Made by a program: the position numbers and the translations under genes | Shown: positions 36,095 through 47,219 of the stretch, one piece after another | Layout of the letters: every line of letters begins with the position of its first letter | How positions within the stretch are numbered: position 1 is the stretch's first letter | Notes under the pieces: model-generated | The model's input: only the letters and a program-made list of their open reading frames with translations | Databases searched by the model: none | Told to the model about the DNA's origin: nothing | NCBI GenBank assembly: GCA_007922195.1 | Contig: ML682118.1 | Location: forward strand, 1,514,265 to 1,578,264 | DNA length: 64,000 nucleotides | Direction of reading: 5' to 3' | DNA from: Podocnemis expansa | Taxonomy: Eukaryota; Chordata; Testudines; Podocnemididae

Positions 36095-36293
36095 CAGAGG
36101 AGCTCTCATGGGTAAAATCCAATTACATCCAAAAGCTTATGAGATAAATAAGTTTCTTAGTCTTTAAAAAATGACAAAAAGATTCCTTCAAAGAGTCTGA
36201 TGAAGTGGGATTTTGTCCCACAAAACTCATGCAATATATTTAGAAGTGCCACAAGACTCCTTGCTTGTTTCACAAGACTCATTGGCTATGTCT
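36095..36293 (-). mobile_element. Two tandem SINE fragments (duplicate copy)
   Basis: The counterpart of 3030-3202 and better preserved: AAAGAGTCTGATGAAGTGGG, CACAAAACTCATGC and GTGCCACAAGACTCC are clear SINE blocks in reverse orientation. Confidence 0.72.
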
Positions 36294-36699
36294 ACAACCA
36301 GCAAATTTTTCTAGAGTAAACAAGCTTGGTCAGGACTAATTTGAACCCTGTCTACATTAGCCTTTGGCTAGTTTGAAGTAAAAACTTTTTCAATCAAACT
36401 AGCATAAGTTTAGCTCAAACTAGTTATTTCAGCTGGTTAGTAGAAGCTAATTGCATATATCCAACTAGCCACTCTGGCTAGTTTGAATTAGCACAATATA
36501 GACATGGTAGTTTGAACTAAATAAGTTTGAATTAAACTGTGGGGTCTTTTTTTAGTTTGAACTAGCCATACTTCTTTACTTCAAACTAAAAAGTTAGTTC
36601 ATACTAAAAAAAAAACACATGGTTTAGCTTGAACTAATTTTGAACTACTTAGTTCTGACTAACCAAGTCCGAACTAAGACTTGAGGTGAAAACACAGCC
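36294..36699. mobile_element. MITE, duplicate of the 3.2 kb copy
   Basis: GGCTATGTCTACA at the left and AAAACACAGCC at the right, with the same TAGTTTGAACTAA palindromic interior as 3203-3556. It is present in both duplication copies. Confidence 0.65.
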
Positions 36700-36988
36700 C
36701 TTGTTGGTTTTGCTGAAGTAGACACACATGGCTCTCCCCTCTGAAATTTTATTTCTACAAAGTTGTAGGTAGATCTCCCCTGGTTTTGATTGTTTTTGGA
36801 TCTGAAAAGGAAGACACAGACCTAGAAGGCTTCTTAGGGGTTTCAGCAGTCAGGAGCAAAACTTCCTGCAGTTGGGTCATAGGATTTACAGCAGAAAATC
36901 TTTAGGGACTTTCTAGGGATCACTTCAGAGTTCTAGCAACCTACATCCACCATGGGCACAGTAGCCAGTGTCGTGCCATTATTACCTT

Positions 36989-37021
36989 GCGAGAGAGAGA
37001 GGGGGAGAGAGAGAGAGAGAG
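36989..37021. repeat. (GA)n microsatellite
   Basis: GAGAGA tract with one GGGG interruption. Confidence 0.93.
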
Positions 37022-37175
37022 TTCCAAATGAAAATTTCAAAACAAATGTTTGAAATGTTTCTTTCTGAAATGGTGGAGCAAGCATGTTTCAGGAGCTCTT
37101 TTTTTTTTTAAAGAAAAAAATGCAATTCTGAAAAAAAATTCCATTTCTTGAAATGAAATTGTTCATGCCCTATAC

Positions 37176-37373
37176 CAGTAGTTCCAAACCCTTTGATATA
37201 CCGCAGCACACTGCACCGCACAGTCACTCACAGCTCTGGGACCCTGCCAGTGTTGGCAGCCCCCCAGCGAGGGCTGGAACCTGATGCCATTAACAACCCC
37301 TGGACCATGGTTGGGGCTACATTGTGCTGCTACCGGTGACACATCAAAGGGGCACACCGGTTGGGAACCACTG
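37176..37373. mobile_element. Short hAT MITE, 198 bp, exact TSD
   Basis: The ends CAGTAGTTCCAAACC and GGTTGGGAACCACTG are inverted repeats, and CCCTATAC is duplicated exactly at 37168-37175 and 37374-37381. Copy 1 of the segmental duplication has the empty site near 4010, so it was inserted after the duplication. Confidence 0.92.
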
Positions 37374-37643
37374 CCCTATACTGTTCTTAAAATTTTATCC
37401 TCATGATCTTCTTGATATAAAATTCTGTAGGATATAGCAATCCAGAAAACCTAAAATTCTAAATCATATTACAGGGCTGAACTCCTTCACAAGAATTGAA
37501 AGTCTTTGTCTTACAAAATAAGAGCAGTGAAATGGAGGAAAACATGCAGCTATTTTTGTCTCCACATTACTCAAGAATCATACAATTAGCTTGACCTAAT
37601 GGCAACCTCAGTGCTAGCTAAATCTTATAGACTGAGACATACA

Positions 37644-38618
37644 TCAATAAATCCTTCTGAAGTTATGTGCATTCTGTATAGTTTGGATGATTTTCTTCAG
37701 GGCATCCTTGACCTCTCTGTTTCTCAGGCTATAGATGAGGGGATTGAGCATTGGTGTGAGGATGGTGTAAAAGATGGAGAACGCTTTGCCTAGGTGTTGC
37801 AGTGCAGCAATGTCTGAGAGCATGTAAACAATGATCAGCATCCCGTAGAAAACTGTCACTACAATGAGGTGAGAGGAGCAGGTGGAAAATGCTTTTCTCC
37901 TCCCGGTGGTGGAAGGGATTCTCAGGATGGTGCTGATGATGCAAATATAGGATGTCACTGTCATTAGAAATGGGAACAGCACATCTATGGCACAGAGTAA
38001 GAAACTCAGTTGTACAATCTGGCTGGTATCACTACAAGAAAGTTCAACAACTGGGGTGAAGTCACAGAAGTAATGGTCAATTTCATTGGGGCCACAGAAC
38101 CTTAGTTGCAAAATCAAAGAGAGAAGTAGGGAACCAGCAACAAATGCACATATCCATGACCCAGCTGCAAGCTGAAGGCAGAACCCACCTTTCATAATGG
38201 TCACATAATGCAAAGGTTTACATATTGCTAAATACCGATCATAAGACATTGCAGCTAGGAGGTAACATTCTGTACCTACCAGGGAGCCAAAGAAATATAA
38301 TTGTACCAAACAGGCACTAACAGAAATGGTTTTGTCCTCAGACCAAAAACTGTCCAGCATTTTAGGCAGGATGGTAGAGGTGTAGCAGATCTCCAGGCAG
38401 GACAAGCTCCCCAGGAAGAAGTACATGGGTGTGTGAAGGTACTGGTCAGCCACAATTAGCACAATGATGAGGGTATTCCCAGCCATTGTCAGAATGTAGA
38501 TCACTAGACATAACAGGAAGAGAGGAATCTGTATTTCTGGCACATTCCCAAATCCTCGGAGGACAAACTGAGTGATGGATGTTTGATTGTCCCCTTTTTC
38601 TTTCTCCATGAAAAGCAT
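37644..38618 (-). CDS. Intact class II olfactory receptor (OR11A/OR6-like)
   Basis: This is a seven-helix odorant receptor of the rhodopsin GPCR class, expected in the plasma membrane and cilia of olfactory neurons and coupling to the olfactory G protein. The 324-codon frame is uninterrupted, the usual OR length. Visible OR signatures are the sequon N11-Q-T, the TM1 Gly-Asn at 47-48, LHTPMYFFL at 61-69, MSYDRYLAIC at 124-133, KAFSTCSSH at 242-250 and PMLNPLIYSLRN at 289-300. Cys103 and Cys185 can form the conserved disulfide. The first Met is at 38618; Met4 (38609) is an equally good start and gives 321 residues. No coding intron is seen, as is normal for ORs. It sits in copy 2 of a segmental duplication whose other copy carries a broken version. 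The subfamily is from memory of turtle ORs annotated as 11A1-like and is uncertain; OR identity is not. Confidence 0.96.
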   Translation of the reverse strand: MLFMEKEKGDNQTSITQFVLRGFGNVPEIQIPLFLLCLVIYILTMAGNTLIIVLIVADQYLHTPMYFFLGSLSCLEICYTSTILPKMLDSFWSEDKTISVSACLVQLYFFGSLVGTECYLLAAMSYDRYLAICKPLHYVTIMKGGFCLQLAAGSWICAFVAGSLLLSLILQLRFCGPNEIDHYFCDFTPVVELSCSDTSQIVQLSFLLCAIDVLFPFLMTVTSYICIISTILRIPSTTGRRKAFSTCSSHLIVVTVFYGMLIIVYMLSDIAALQHLGKAFSIFYTILTPMLNPLIYSLRNREVKDALKKIIQTIQNAHNFRRIY

Positions 38619-40290
38619 CTAGTCAGGGGAAGAAAATAAGAACCAGTGGAATTTTATTCTCTGCTTTCAAACTGGTAAAGAAAGTGGAATCTATTTGGTC
38701 ACAGGAGAGTTGTAAAGGAAACCTGAGAAAGTCATTTGTTGTCTTCCAAGACTCAGTACTGGAAAGACAAAGATTGAATAAGGGATGTAATCCATCTACT
38801 CTGGGTTGTTTAATTCTGTTTTTGTAGAGTGGACAGTACCAGATGCTACAGCGAAGCCATCAGTGGTATTGATGAAACAGTACGTATATGGGGACTTGTC
38901 TGGCCAGGCAATGAATTATTGACCTCTGTCAACAATCAGCATGAAAGCTAATTTCTCTTCTACATTTCTAACTTAGCCAATATAACTATGGACATACATT
39001 CATTTGGAGGTCCTCATATGACCCACATTACTGGAGTATCTGATCAATTTACATTCTATAACATATTTACCCTCACAGCACTTCTTGGGAAGTAGGAAAG
39101 TATCGGACCTCCTTTACAGGTGTGGCAACTGAGGAACAAAAGGCAGCACAAGCATATAGCAAGAAGTGGATTTATTTTTAAAATACATAAACAATAACCA
39201 TTTTTTTTTCTTTAGAAAAAAATCTAATAAATAAACCAGGATACTACAATGCACATGGCTCTTCCTCTGTGGAGAGGCTGAGAGAATAAACAACTGATGC
39301 CCATGGGCAGTCAGAAGTGAAACACACTCTTGGAAGTTGCTCAGATGCTCTGGGGATGAGCAGGGAATGGAGTAGGAATCTCCCTATTGCCTTTATGTTA
39401 GCCCCACCAGAAGAGGAGAGTGCTGTCTCCTCCGCTCAGTAACTGCCATAAGAATGTGACAGCAAACATCACACCAGCAGGGAAACTGGGAAACTGCTCC
39501 ATGCATAAGGGAAAAACCCTAGAAGACAAACACAGATACCTCACACTGTTATCAAGTCTGTGACTCACCTAGAAATCCCTATTTTGCCCCCAGTTGCACC
39601 CTGCAACCTAGAGGGTTTGTGGGAGCCCTTTGGCAGAGAACTGCAGGAAAACACATTAGAAGGCTGACCAGCCTTACATGTCCAGGAGAAGACAAAAAAG
39701 TCTGACAAAAAAATCTCTACACCCCCATTTGTACAATCCAGAACTACATGCATGCAAGGATGAGGGAAGGAGGAATGATTACAGATGAGATGTTGGAGAG
39801 CAAGCGCATGCCCATGAGAGAGGTATGATACAGATACCAAAGAGTAAGACAATTCTTCTTCCTTCCTCCTTCTCCCTGGCTGTATCCTGGGTCTCAGCTG
39901 ATGTGACTGAAAAGCAGGTCTTCACTGACAGCAGAATATTAGCCACCATCAGTTTTAACCTTCTGATTAACTAACCTGATGTATGAAGACCAGCTCAAGC
40001 AATCAGAAAGTTCAGTCGTGGAACATCTCACAGGCAACTGGGCAGCACCGAGTTAAAGGGAGGCTACCTTTCTCCAACTCCTCATGGTGAATAAGCTGGA
40101 CGTTATGCATTCAAAATGAAGTATTAAAGTTGTTTTAAGTAACTTGTGTATATTAGATTGACTGCCACAATGTTGATCTACCCTAAATCTGTTGAGGATG
40201 GGAAACTGCAGAAACAGTTTGTGTTGCCTCCCTGTAGGCACATTGTCACTTTTTTCCTGACCACCGCCAATAGCTTGTCCGGGAGGCCTC

Positions 40291-41744
40291 AGGAAGCACT
40301 ACAGGGCAGTAGGAGCACAGTTAAAATCTGTGCATAAGGGATAGCTCCATCTGTGCTGCTTCCCAGCAGGCCCCTTCTGAATTCTAATCTTCAGGACTTG
40401 TCCCAGAAATGATCAGAGTTACCTTTAATCCTCAAACCACAGCTGTGATCTCTTCATCAAGGGCAATTGCCTTCCTCACTGTCTCACATACTCATTCTCT
40501 CAGCAAAGAGATACATTTTTTTTCTGGCTGTGCTGGGCCACTCTTGCTTTATTCAGGCTTCTGTCTGTATCAGACAGAACCTCAGTGCTTCCTGCATTGG
40601 TTTTTAAGGGGTTTATGAGGGAAACAGCATAATACCGTCTGTTGTAGTTAGCTGGGTGTCCTTTGAGACTGTTGGTAGTCCTCATTTTTAAATTGGTCTC
40701 TTGGGGAATTAACTCAGTGCTGCTGGTTAAAATGTGAGAGTTTTGGTTAAACAAAATCCAAATTTTCCATCAAATAATGTCTGATGGAAGGACTGAAACA
40801 AAGATGGGAAATAATTGAAACAAACCTTACACATTAATATTTTCACCTTCACTACAACATAAGCAGTTGTGTGCACTTTGGCAATCTTCAGTGGAATAGA
40901 AACGTTTCAGGAAATTATCAAATCCACACAGCTACCTATGAATCCTTGGACAATAAAAAATGATGGCAACTGAGCACTAGGATGTGGTACACAACCATGT
41001 TGGAAAGCTAATGACCCAAGTAGTGGACTGGATTTGGTGACAAATCCTGAAGACATGTCAGGTGATCCACATATTCTAGTAACAAGAAGGGCCAGTTCCA
41101 TTTGAGCTGAGTGGTACATTTATGGAGAACTTGTCAATTTTACTCAAGATATGGATTGTGTTGTCCAGCCTCAGAACTTACCACCATGTTTCTGCATTGG
41201 AACCAGGTTTTATTGCTACACAAAAAGTATCATTAACTTAATGACAATAGAATTCCTTGTATGAAAGACCGTTCTTCATGCACTGAGGAGGAGACCTTCT
41301 AGAAAAAGAAACATTCAGCCACAGTTCCTGTTCACTTGTGGTGTGCTGTTGTTTTTTACAGTCATGACCTGAAGAAAAAAAATATTTATTTACCTTGTAT
41401 TTAAATTAAAAATTATTGTGAGAATGCCATTTTGCAATGAATACAGAAAATGAATTCTGAACTTGAAAGGCCATCAACCCTCAGGCAGCTACTCCCATTG
41501 CACCATGTATGTAGTCTGTCTACCTGATTTCAGAAATAGCCCTCACCCTTGTTTTACTCATCCTCTGCAGTCAAAGTATCCTTCTCCTTGCCTCTAAAGA
41601 TTCACATTCTTCCACCCATACCCTCAAATTCAGTCATCAAGCCAACCTAGCAACTTAATAAAAGATACAGTTGTCTCAGAGACCTGTATGTCCTGCCAAA
41701 AGAGGAGAGGAGATGTGTGGTTTCTAAAGCCGTCAAACAGCTCA
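40291..41744. other. No feature recognised
   Basis: AT-rich sequence between the end of the segmental duplication and the CR1. No frame has a known motif. Confidence 0.55.
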
Positions 41745-43330
41745 TGGACTAATGGACTCCAGTGTCAGAAGGACCATTATGATCATCTTGTCTGACATCC
41801 AACACAATATAGGCCATAGAACCTCACACACTCCCTCCTCTAATAAACCTCTAACCTATTAATGAGTTATTAAATTCTCACATCACAGAAAGAAGTTAAG
41901 GTACAGAGAATCAAACAGCAAGTGAGCTGTGCTCCATCCTACAAAGAAAAGTGAAAAAATGCCCAGAGCTTTCCCAAGCTACCCTAGGGAAAAATTCCTT
42001 TCTTACCCCACGTTGAAGGTAAACCTTGAGCATGTGGGCAAGACCCACTAGCCGGCACTGAAGAAAGAGTTATCTGTAATATCTCAGAACCCACTCCATC
42101 AAACCTCCCTTCTCAGATCATTGGCATATCCACCACCCATAGTCAAATATAGTCAGTTGCTAAATTGGATTATCCCATCATACTATCCACTGCATAAAGT
42201 TCAGTTGTGAAGCCAGCTCATGTATTTGGTTCCATACCTTCCCTAGAAAAGCTATTCCGGAACTTCACACATCTGATGGTGAGAAACTTGTATCCTCAAT
42301 TCCAAATCTCAACTTCCTGATGACCAGTTTTTATCCATTTTTTCTTGTGTTCATATTGGTGCTGAACCTAAAAAATTCCTCTCCCTCCCAAGTGTTCGAT
42401 CCTCTGATGTATTTACTGAGAGAAATCATATTTCCTCTTAACCTTCTTTTAGTTAAACAAGCCAACTTCTTTGAGCTGCTTCTTATAAAGTAAGTTTTCC
42501 ATTTCACTGTGGATCACCTCTGCACCTGTTCAAGCAGGAATTATTATTTCTTGAACATAGGAGACCAGAATCTCACACAATATTCCAGATGAGTTTTCAC
42601 CAATACCCTGTGTAATTGTACTGATATTTCTGATCTCTATATAGAATAACTCATCTAATGCATTCTACCACCTCTTTAGCTTTTTTTCATAGATAATGAA
42701 TCACATTGGTGATTCAACCTGAGTTCAACCTGTATACCTAGGTCCTTCTCCTACTCTGTCATTGGTAACTGATGTCTCCCCAATTTACTGCAAAAATTCT
42801 TGTTATTACTCCCCAAACACATGACCTTGAATTTTTCACTGTTGCATTTCACTCTATTCTTGTTACTCCAATTCACAAGGTCATCCAGATCTTTATTATA
42901 TCCCAATTCTTCACTCTACTGGAAACACTTCCCAACTTTGTGTCATCGAAAAATTTGTTAGCATATTCCCATGTTTTGTACTAAAGTCAGTAATAAAAAT
43001 TTTAATTAAGATTGGTCCAAGCCTGATCCCTGAGGATCTTCACTAGTAAGATCCCTATTGCTTGACTGGTCACCTTTAAGTATGAAATAGTGTAGCTTCC
43101 CCTTCAACCAGTTCCTTACCCATCTCTCAATTTTCATATTAATCCTCTCTTTTCTAATTTAACGACTAATTGCCTATGTGGAACTATATCAAATGTCATA
43201 CTGACATTTAAGTAAATTAGATCCACTGCATTTCCTCTGTTCCAAAAATGTGTTATGCTTTGAAAGAGGAGATCAGGTTGGTTTTTCATGATCTACCTTT
43301 TGAAAAGTCATGTTGTATTTCTTCCAAAAC
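41745..43330 (-). mobile_element. CR1 LINE fragment (ORF2 RT and 3' region)
   Basis: About 1.6 kb matches the well-known turtle CR1 consensus in reverse orientation. The plus-strand text contains the recognisable blocks GTCAGAAGGACCATTATGATCATCTT, the Ca-rich TTCCTTACCCATCT block and GGTCCAAGCCTGATCCCTGAGGATC. The last of these is the complement of the RT motif coding for VPQGSVLGP. The frame is destroyed by many substitutions and small indels, and no open frame over 80 codons remains. The left limit is where the CR1 noncoding 3' part appears to begin. Confidence 0.85.
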
Positions 43331-43339
43331 AAATAACAG

Positions 43340-43435
43340 GACTTGTTTTAAATTTTTTTTTGAAGACTAACAAATTTTTGTATCACACAAACTTTCATGG
43401 AAGGAAATCACACTTCATCAAATGCTTTGATGGGG
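43340..43435 (+). mobile_element. Cry-SINE-like sequence left of Penelope
   Basis: AAGACTAACAAATTTTTGTATCAC, AACTTTCATGG and CACTTCATCAAATGCTTTGATG match the SINE body in plus orientation. It lies on the carboxyl side of the minus-strand Penelope fragment. Confidence 0.7.
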
Positions 43436-43574
43436 AACTTACAGAATTGGAGGAAAATATATACAGGGAAGTACACATCATAAGATTAGTTAAGACTTGT
43501 ACAGCAAATCAGTGTTGATTCAAACACTGGGGAACCATATATAGAGGAAAATGAGGTCAAATCACTGGTTGCAA

Positions 43575-43995
43575 AGGGGAAAATAATCTACAGTCCTTAT
43601 TTAGAACTGAAGCAACAGTGTCAGAGTTGCATATGAATTCCAATTCTGCAGTTTCACTTTGATTATTATTCATTTGTTTGAGCACAGCAATTAGCAGATC
43701 CTCAGTGGAGTGATCAGGGAGGTTGAAGTGCTCACCTACTCACTTTTGAATGTTGTGATTCCTGATGGCAGAATTATGTCCATTTACTCTTTTGCACAGA
43801 GACTCAAGTTTGCCCAAGATATAATGCTGGGGGTAAATTCTAGTACATGATGAAATTAATTACATTGGTAGATCATCAGGTGAATGAGCCCTTGATGAAG
43901 TACCTGGTTTGATTAGCTCCTGTGATTTTGTCCCTTGTGCAGCTATGTGAATAAAGTTGGCATATATTTTCCTCCGATTATGTACATTCCAAATC
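43575..43995 (-). mobile_element. Penelope-like element fragment (GIY-YIG region)
   Basis: The minus strand retains the carboxyl endonuclease part of a Penelope element. An ALYLGQT motif near 43800-43830 matches the second half of the GIY-YIG core. It is followed by a decayed segment resembling the RxNxH helix and an HFNLP-like end (ALQP). Upstream, the CQLYSHSCTRDK region near 43930-43975 fits the cysteine-containing linker. Several stops interrupt it. Cry-SINE-like sequences lie on both sides in inverted orientation. Confidence 0.78.
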
Positions 43996-44004
43996 TTCAA
44001 AGCA

Positions 44005-44105
44005 TCTGACAAACTGGGATATTCTAACACAAAAGCTCATGTGATAAATAAATTTGTTAGTCTTTAAAAGTGCCGCAAGACTCCTCATTTGTTTTGCTCA
44101 ACTTA
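44005..44105 (-). mobile_element. Cry-SINE-like sequence right of Penelope
   Basis: CAAAGCATCTGACAAACTGGG, AAAAGCTCATGTGATAAATAAATTTGTTAGTC and GTGCCGCAAGACTCC match the SINE in reverse orientation, forming the inverted partner of 43340-43435. Confidence 0.75.
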
Positions 44106-44179
44106 ACTAAGGCAGCTATCCCCTTTGGTACTTGTATTTTATCCCAATTACTGTCGGCCTTAATATTTTTAAGCACTTT

Positions 44180-45170
44180 CTTTTCATCCCCCCTGTAGCA
44201 AGGAGCTGTGGCCATCCTCTGAGCCAGAGAACTGGCCCAAATGCCCTCCCTGGCTGAACTGGGGAACTGTAAGCCCTAGGCCCTGGAAGCAGAGGGGTGG
44301 GGCCAGGGCAGGAAGAGGAAGTATAAAAGCTCAGACTGGGAACTCAGTTAGGGGTGAGCTCCCAGAGGAGAAGAATGTGCTGGCCTGTGGGGAACTGGCC
44401 TGAAGAAACCAGGCATAGCACTGCCAATGGGCCATTGAATCTCCCACCAGCCATCCTTATGGCCTGCCTAGCCTCCCTGGGCTGCTGACTGGGGAGGGCA
44501 CTTCAAAGCCTGCCAACTCAAAAGGCTGCCATTGTGCCCTGAGATGGAGCCAGACCCTGGGGATGCTGAGGATCCCCTGATCTATGGTCCCTGTGATCTT
44601 GAAGAGCTTCCCTCTGCACAGGAAAACCCCCCAGCAGCATGTGGACCCCAGGACCTTGAGGAGTTACCCCTTGCTGAGGAGCCTGAGGTGTACCTGGACT
44701 TACCCCCTATGGACACCAAGGGGTTTAGTGGGATCCCACAGGCCAGCTATGAATGGTATCCTGAGGAGTGCTAACCCCTGTGGAAGTAGGTACCTGGAAC
44801 CCAGGGTGGGAGGAAGTGGCTCAGGGAGGGCAGTGTGTTGTGAGTACCTGGTGCCAGTGTGTTGTGGTCTGAACCCTGCCAGCCCAGTGACTCTATTGAC
44901 AGTCACGGGTAGGGCCCTGGGCTGGTACTCAGTGGAGCGGGTGGGCCTGCATTCCCCTCCTCACCCTCTTTCCTACCTGTACCACCTGAAATACCAACCA
45001 CTGTGTCTACATCCAAAAAAAAGGTACCTGCAGTGCTTGTCCCAGCAGGGGTGCATAGACTTGGCATCTGGGGGCCCGAGAATCCCTAGAGTTAGCAACC
45101 TGATAAAAAAGAGGCAAGAGAGCGGCTGCCTAGAGGGGCTTCCAATGTGAGCAATTCCCCAACAAGATGA
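44180..45170 (+). mobile_element. LTR-like GC-rich sequence
   Basis: GTATAAAAGCTCAGACTGGG near 44320 resembles an LTR TATA region, and downstream text shares motifs with 15250-15590. It holds an 80-codon acidic frame (44532-44774) with an internal repeat of CDLEELPSAQ and QDLEELPLAE. The frame has no recognised domain and is probably LTR sequence, not a gene. Confidence 0.5.
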
Positions 45171-45361
45171 AAAGGGGACGCCCTCCAGGCTAAGCCAGGA
45201 TGCAGTGGCCTACACCCCTACCAAAGTTGCATACTACTGAAGTCAAATTAACAGACCTGTAGTAACCCAGATCAATTTTTTCCCACTTCTTTAATATAAG
45301 AACTATATGAGCAAATTAATCCTCATTTATTCAAATGTAATTGTATGTGTAGGCATACCCA

Positions 45362-45452
45362 GGGACATTTCTGGCACATGAAGGCATAAATCACTTTGGT
45401 GGATGTGCAGGTGGATGCATCTTTGATGGAGTAGCTAGCTTGATTAGGATTT
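45362..45452 (-). mobile_element. Short Penelope-like fragment
   Basis: About 90 bases (TTCTGGCACATGAAGGC through AGCTAGCTTGATTAGG) match the same linker region of the Penelope family as 43830-43950. It runs directly into a SINE fragment on its right side. Confidence 0.65.
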
Positions 45453-45525
45453 TTTCCCATAAAAGTTAATGCAATAAATAAATCTGTTAGTGTTAAAAAG
45501 TGTCAAGAGACTCCTTGTTTGTCTT
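45453..45525 (-). mobile_element. Cry-type SINE fragment
   Basis: The reverse-orientation SINE blocks AATAAATCTGTTAGTG and GTCAAGAGACTCCTTGTTTG follow a short Penelope piece without a gap. Confidence 0.65.
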
Positions 45526-46894
45526 ACTGAACTAGACTAACAAGTCTACCCTTTTGGAACTTGTCATCCTGCAAGTGTCTATCAACAGTTCATTGTATTG
45601 AAAATGTTATTTCTGGTTAAAAAAAGAAAATTTTGGAGGACAATTTCCAGTCACTCCTAATACATTAATCTTTAGCTGTGACTGTGAAAATCTGAGTTTT
45701 ATATCAATGTCTGAGGAGTGATCTGTGTACTGTTAGTGGCTGATTTTGTGACCATGATCCAAGTTCCATCTTCACTCTTCTGTCTTCATTTTCAGCATAC
45801 ACTTCTAAACTCTTTGTAAAAAACTTCCATTTTCCTTGACAAGTTTCAGTGATCTGGTTGCCCTGTATTACACAAAATTTTCATTCCCCCCTCTCTGGTT
45901 TATTATAGAAGAAATCAGGCTTCCCTTACTCACGAAATTGTTTGTGACAATCACATCTAAATTAATCATATAGGGAATTAATTATAGGTTGCAATAAATA
46001 GAGCAATTAGCAAAACTTAAGAATACAACTATTTCACCAAGTGGTAATTGCACTAAGACTGTTGTCAGGTTGAAATTCTTTATTGGACTCAGGCGACCTG
46101 GTCAAGATCTAGCCTGGGATTTTCAGTGGAACCTAAGGGCCTTCAGGACCTTAATCTTATTGATTTTCTGTGAGAGTCAAGCATTTAATTTACATAGACC
46201 TCTTTGAAAACCCAGGCTTCTGTTTATAGGAGCACTGACCATCTCAAGGGAAGGAAAAAAATAAACTTTTTTTCCAGACAGCTCATGCTCTTGTGTTTTA
46301 AGATATCTGGTGATAGGCCTCTGACTACTGATCCAGTGGTATAATTGGATGGGCTCCAGAACCCATCCCTAAGCCCCCTTCCCCCATATGTGTGCAGGCC
46401 TCAGCCCAGGTAGACATTTGCAACCACTTCTCAGTACTACATGTAGTGGTTATCTCTCCAGTCTCTGGACTCTGTGCCCTGCCTCAGCCTCCCACCCATA
46501 CCTCCACAGGGAGCTAGGGCCCAGAAATGGGGTCTCCATGTGCAGGGGGCACAGGGGTCGCTGTGTGTTGCCCCCCAACTCAGAGGGGTATGTGGGCAGC
46601 AGACCCCTAACCAGGGGCTCCAGGCAGCAGAGCCCCTCTTCGATCTCTAGTCCCTGAATGCCCCTAAACCCTTTCCCTCCACCCCAGCAACTAGCCCCTT
46701 TCCATCCCAAAATCCTTTCTTACTCCACCCCCTCAAGTCCATGCTAGCCTCCTTCCCTCCACCTGACCCCCTTAGTCCCCCTATTCCTTCCGCCCACTGT
46801 CCAGACTAGCCCCTCACTGCCAGTGCACCTGGCTGATGGGGCTGACGCGCAGGCTGTGGGCAGCTTGTAGCACCACCCACAGGTGCAGGACCCA
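45526..46894. other. No gene; GC-rich from 46330
   Basis: AT-rich to 46330, then GC-rich sequence that may be the core of the transposon ending at 47219. Confidence 0.45.
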
Positions 46895-47219
46895 GTGCTG
46901 ATCCCTGGCCAGGGTGCTGAGGGGGGGGTGGGACCTTCCCTCCAGGGTGCTATGCACACTGGGAGGAAGGTCCTTGTTATTTCAAAACACTCTTTGTTTC
47001 GAAACAACATGTCCAAACAGCTTATTTCGAAACCACTGGTTTCGAAATAAACCTCCTTTTGAAAGCAAAGTGGGTTTAAGCTGTTTTGAAAGGAGGGCTC
47101 TTGTTTCTAAACGAGGAGCTCCCTCCTTTCGAAACAAGATAACGTCATTTGGACATAGGAACTGTTATTTCGAGACAACCAGTGTTGTTTCGAAATAAAA
47201 GCTCTGTGTGGAAATACCC
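46895..47219. mobile_element. Right half of an inverted-repeat transposon
   Basis: A CCAGGGTGCTATGCACACTGGG hairpin, then TTTCGAAATAA-type arms and the right end GTGTGGAAATACCC. It abuts and truncates the OR relic at 47220. The left end was not found; sequence from 46330 to 46895 is GC-rich and may be its core. Confidence 0.6.

Larger units (their letters stand above)
32147..40290 (+). repeat. Segmental duplication, copy 2
   Basis: The direct-orientation partner of 1614-7480, about 30.5 kb away. It holds the intact OR. It differs by a 2.4 kb extra segment (33371-35778) and by the 198 bp hAT MITE, and it lacks the copy 1 solo LTR. Confidence 0.88.
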
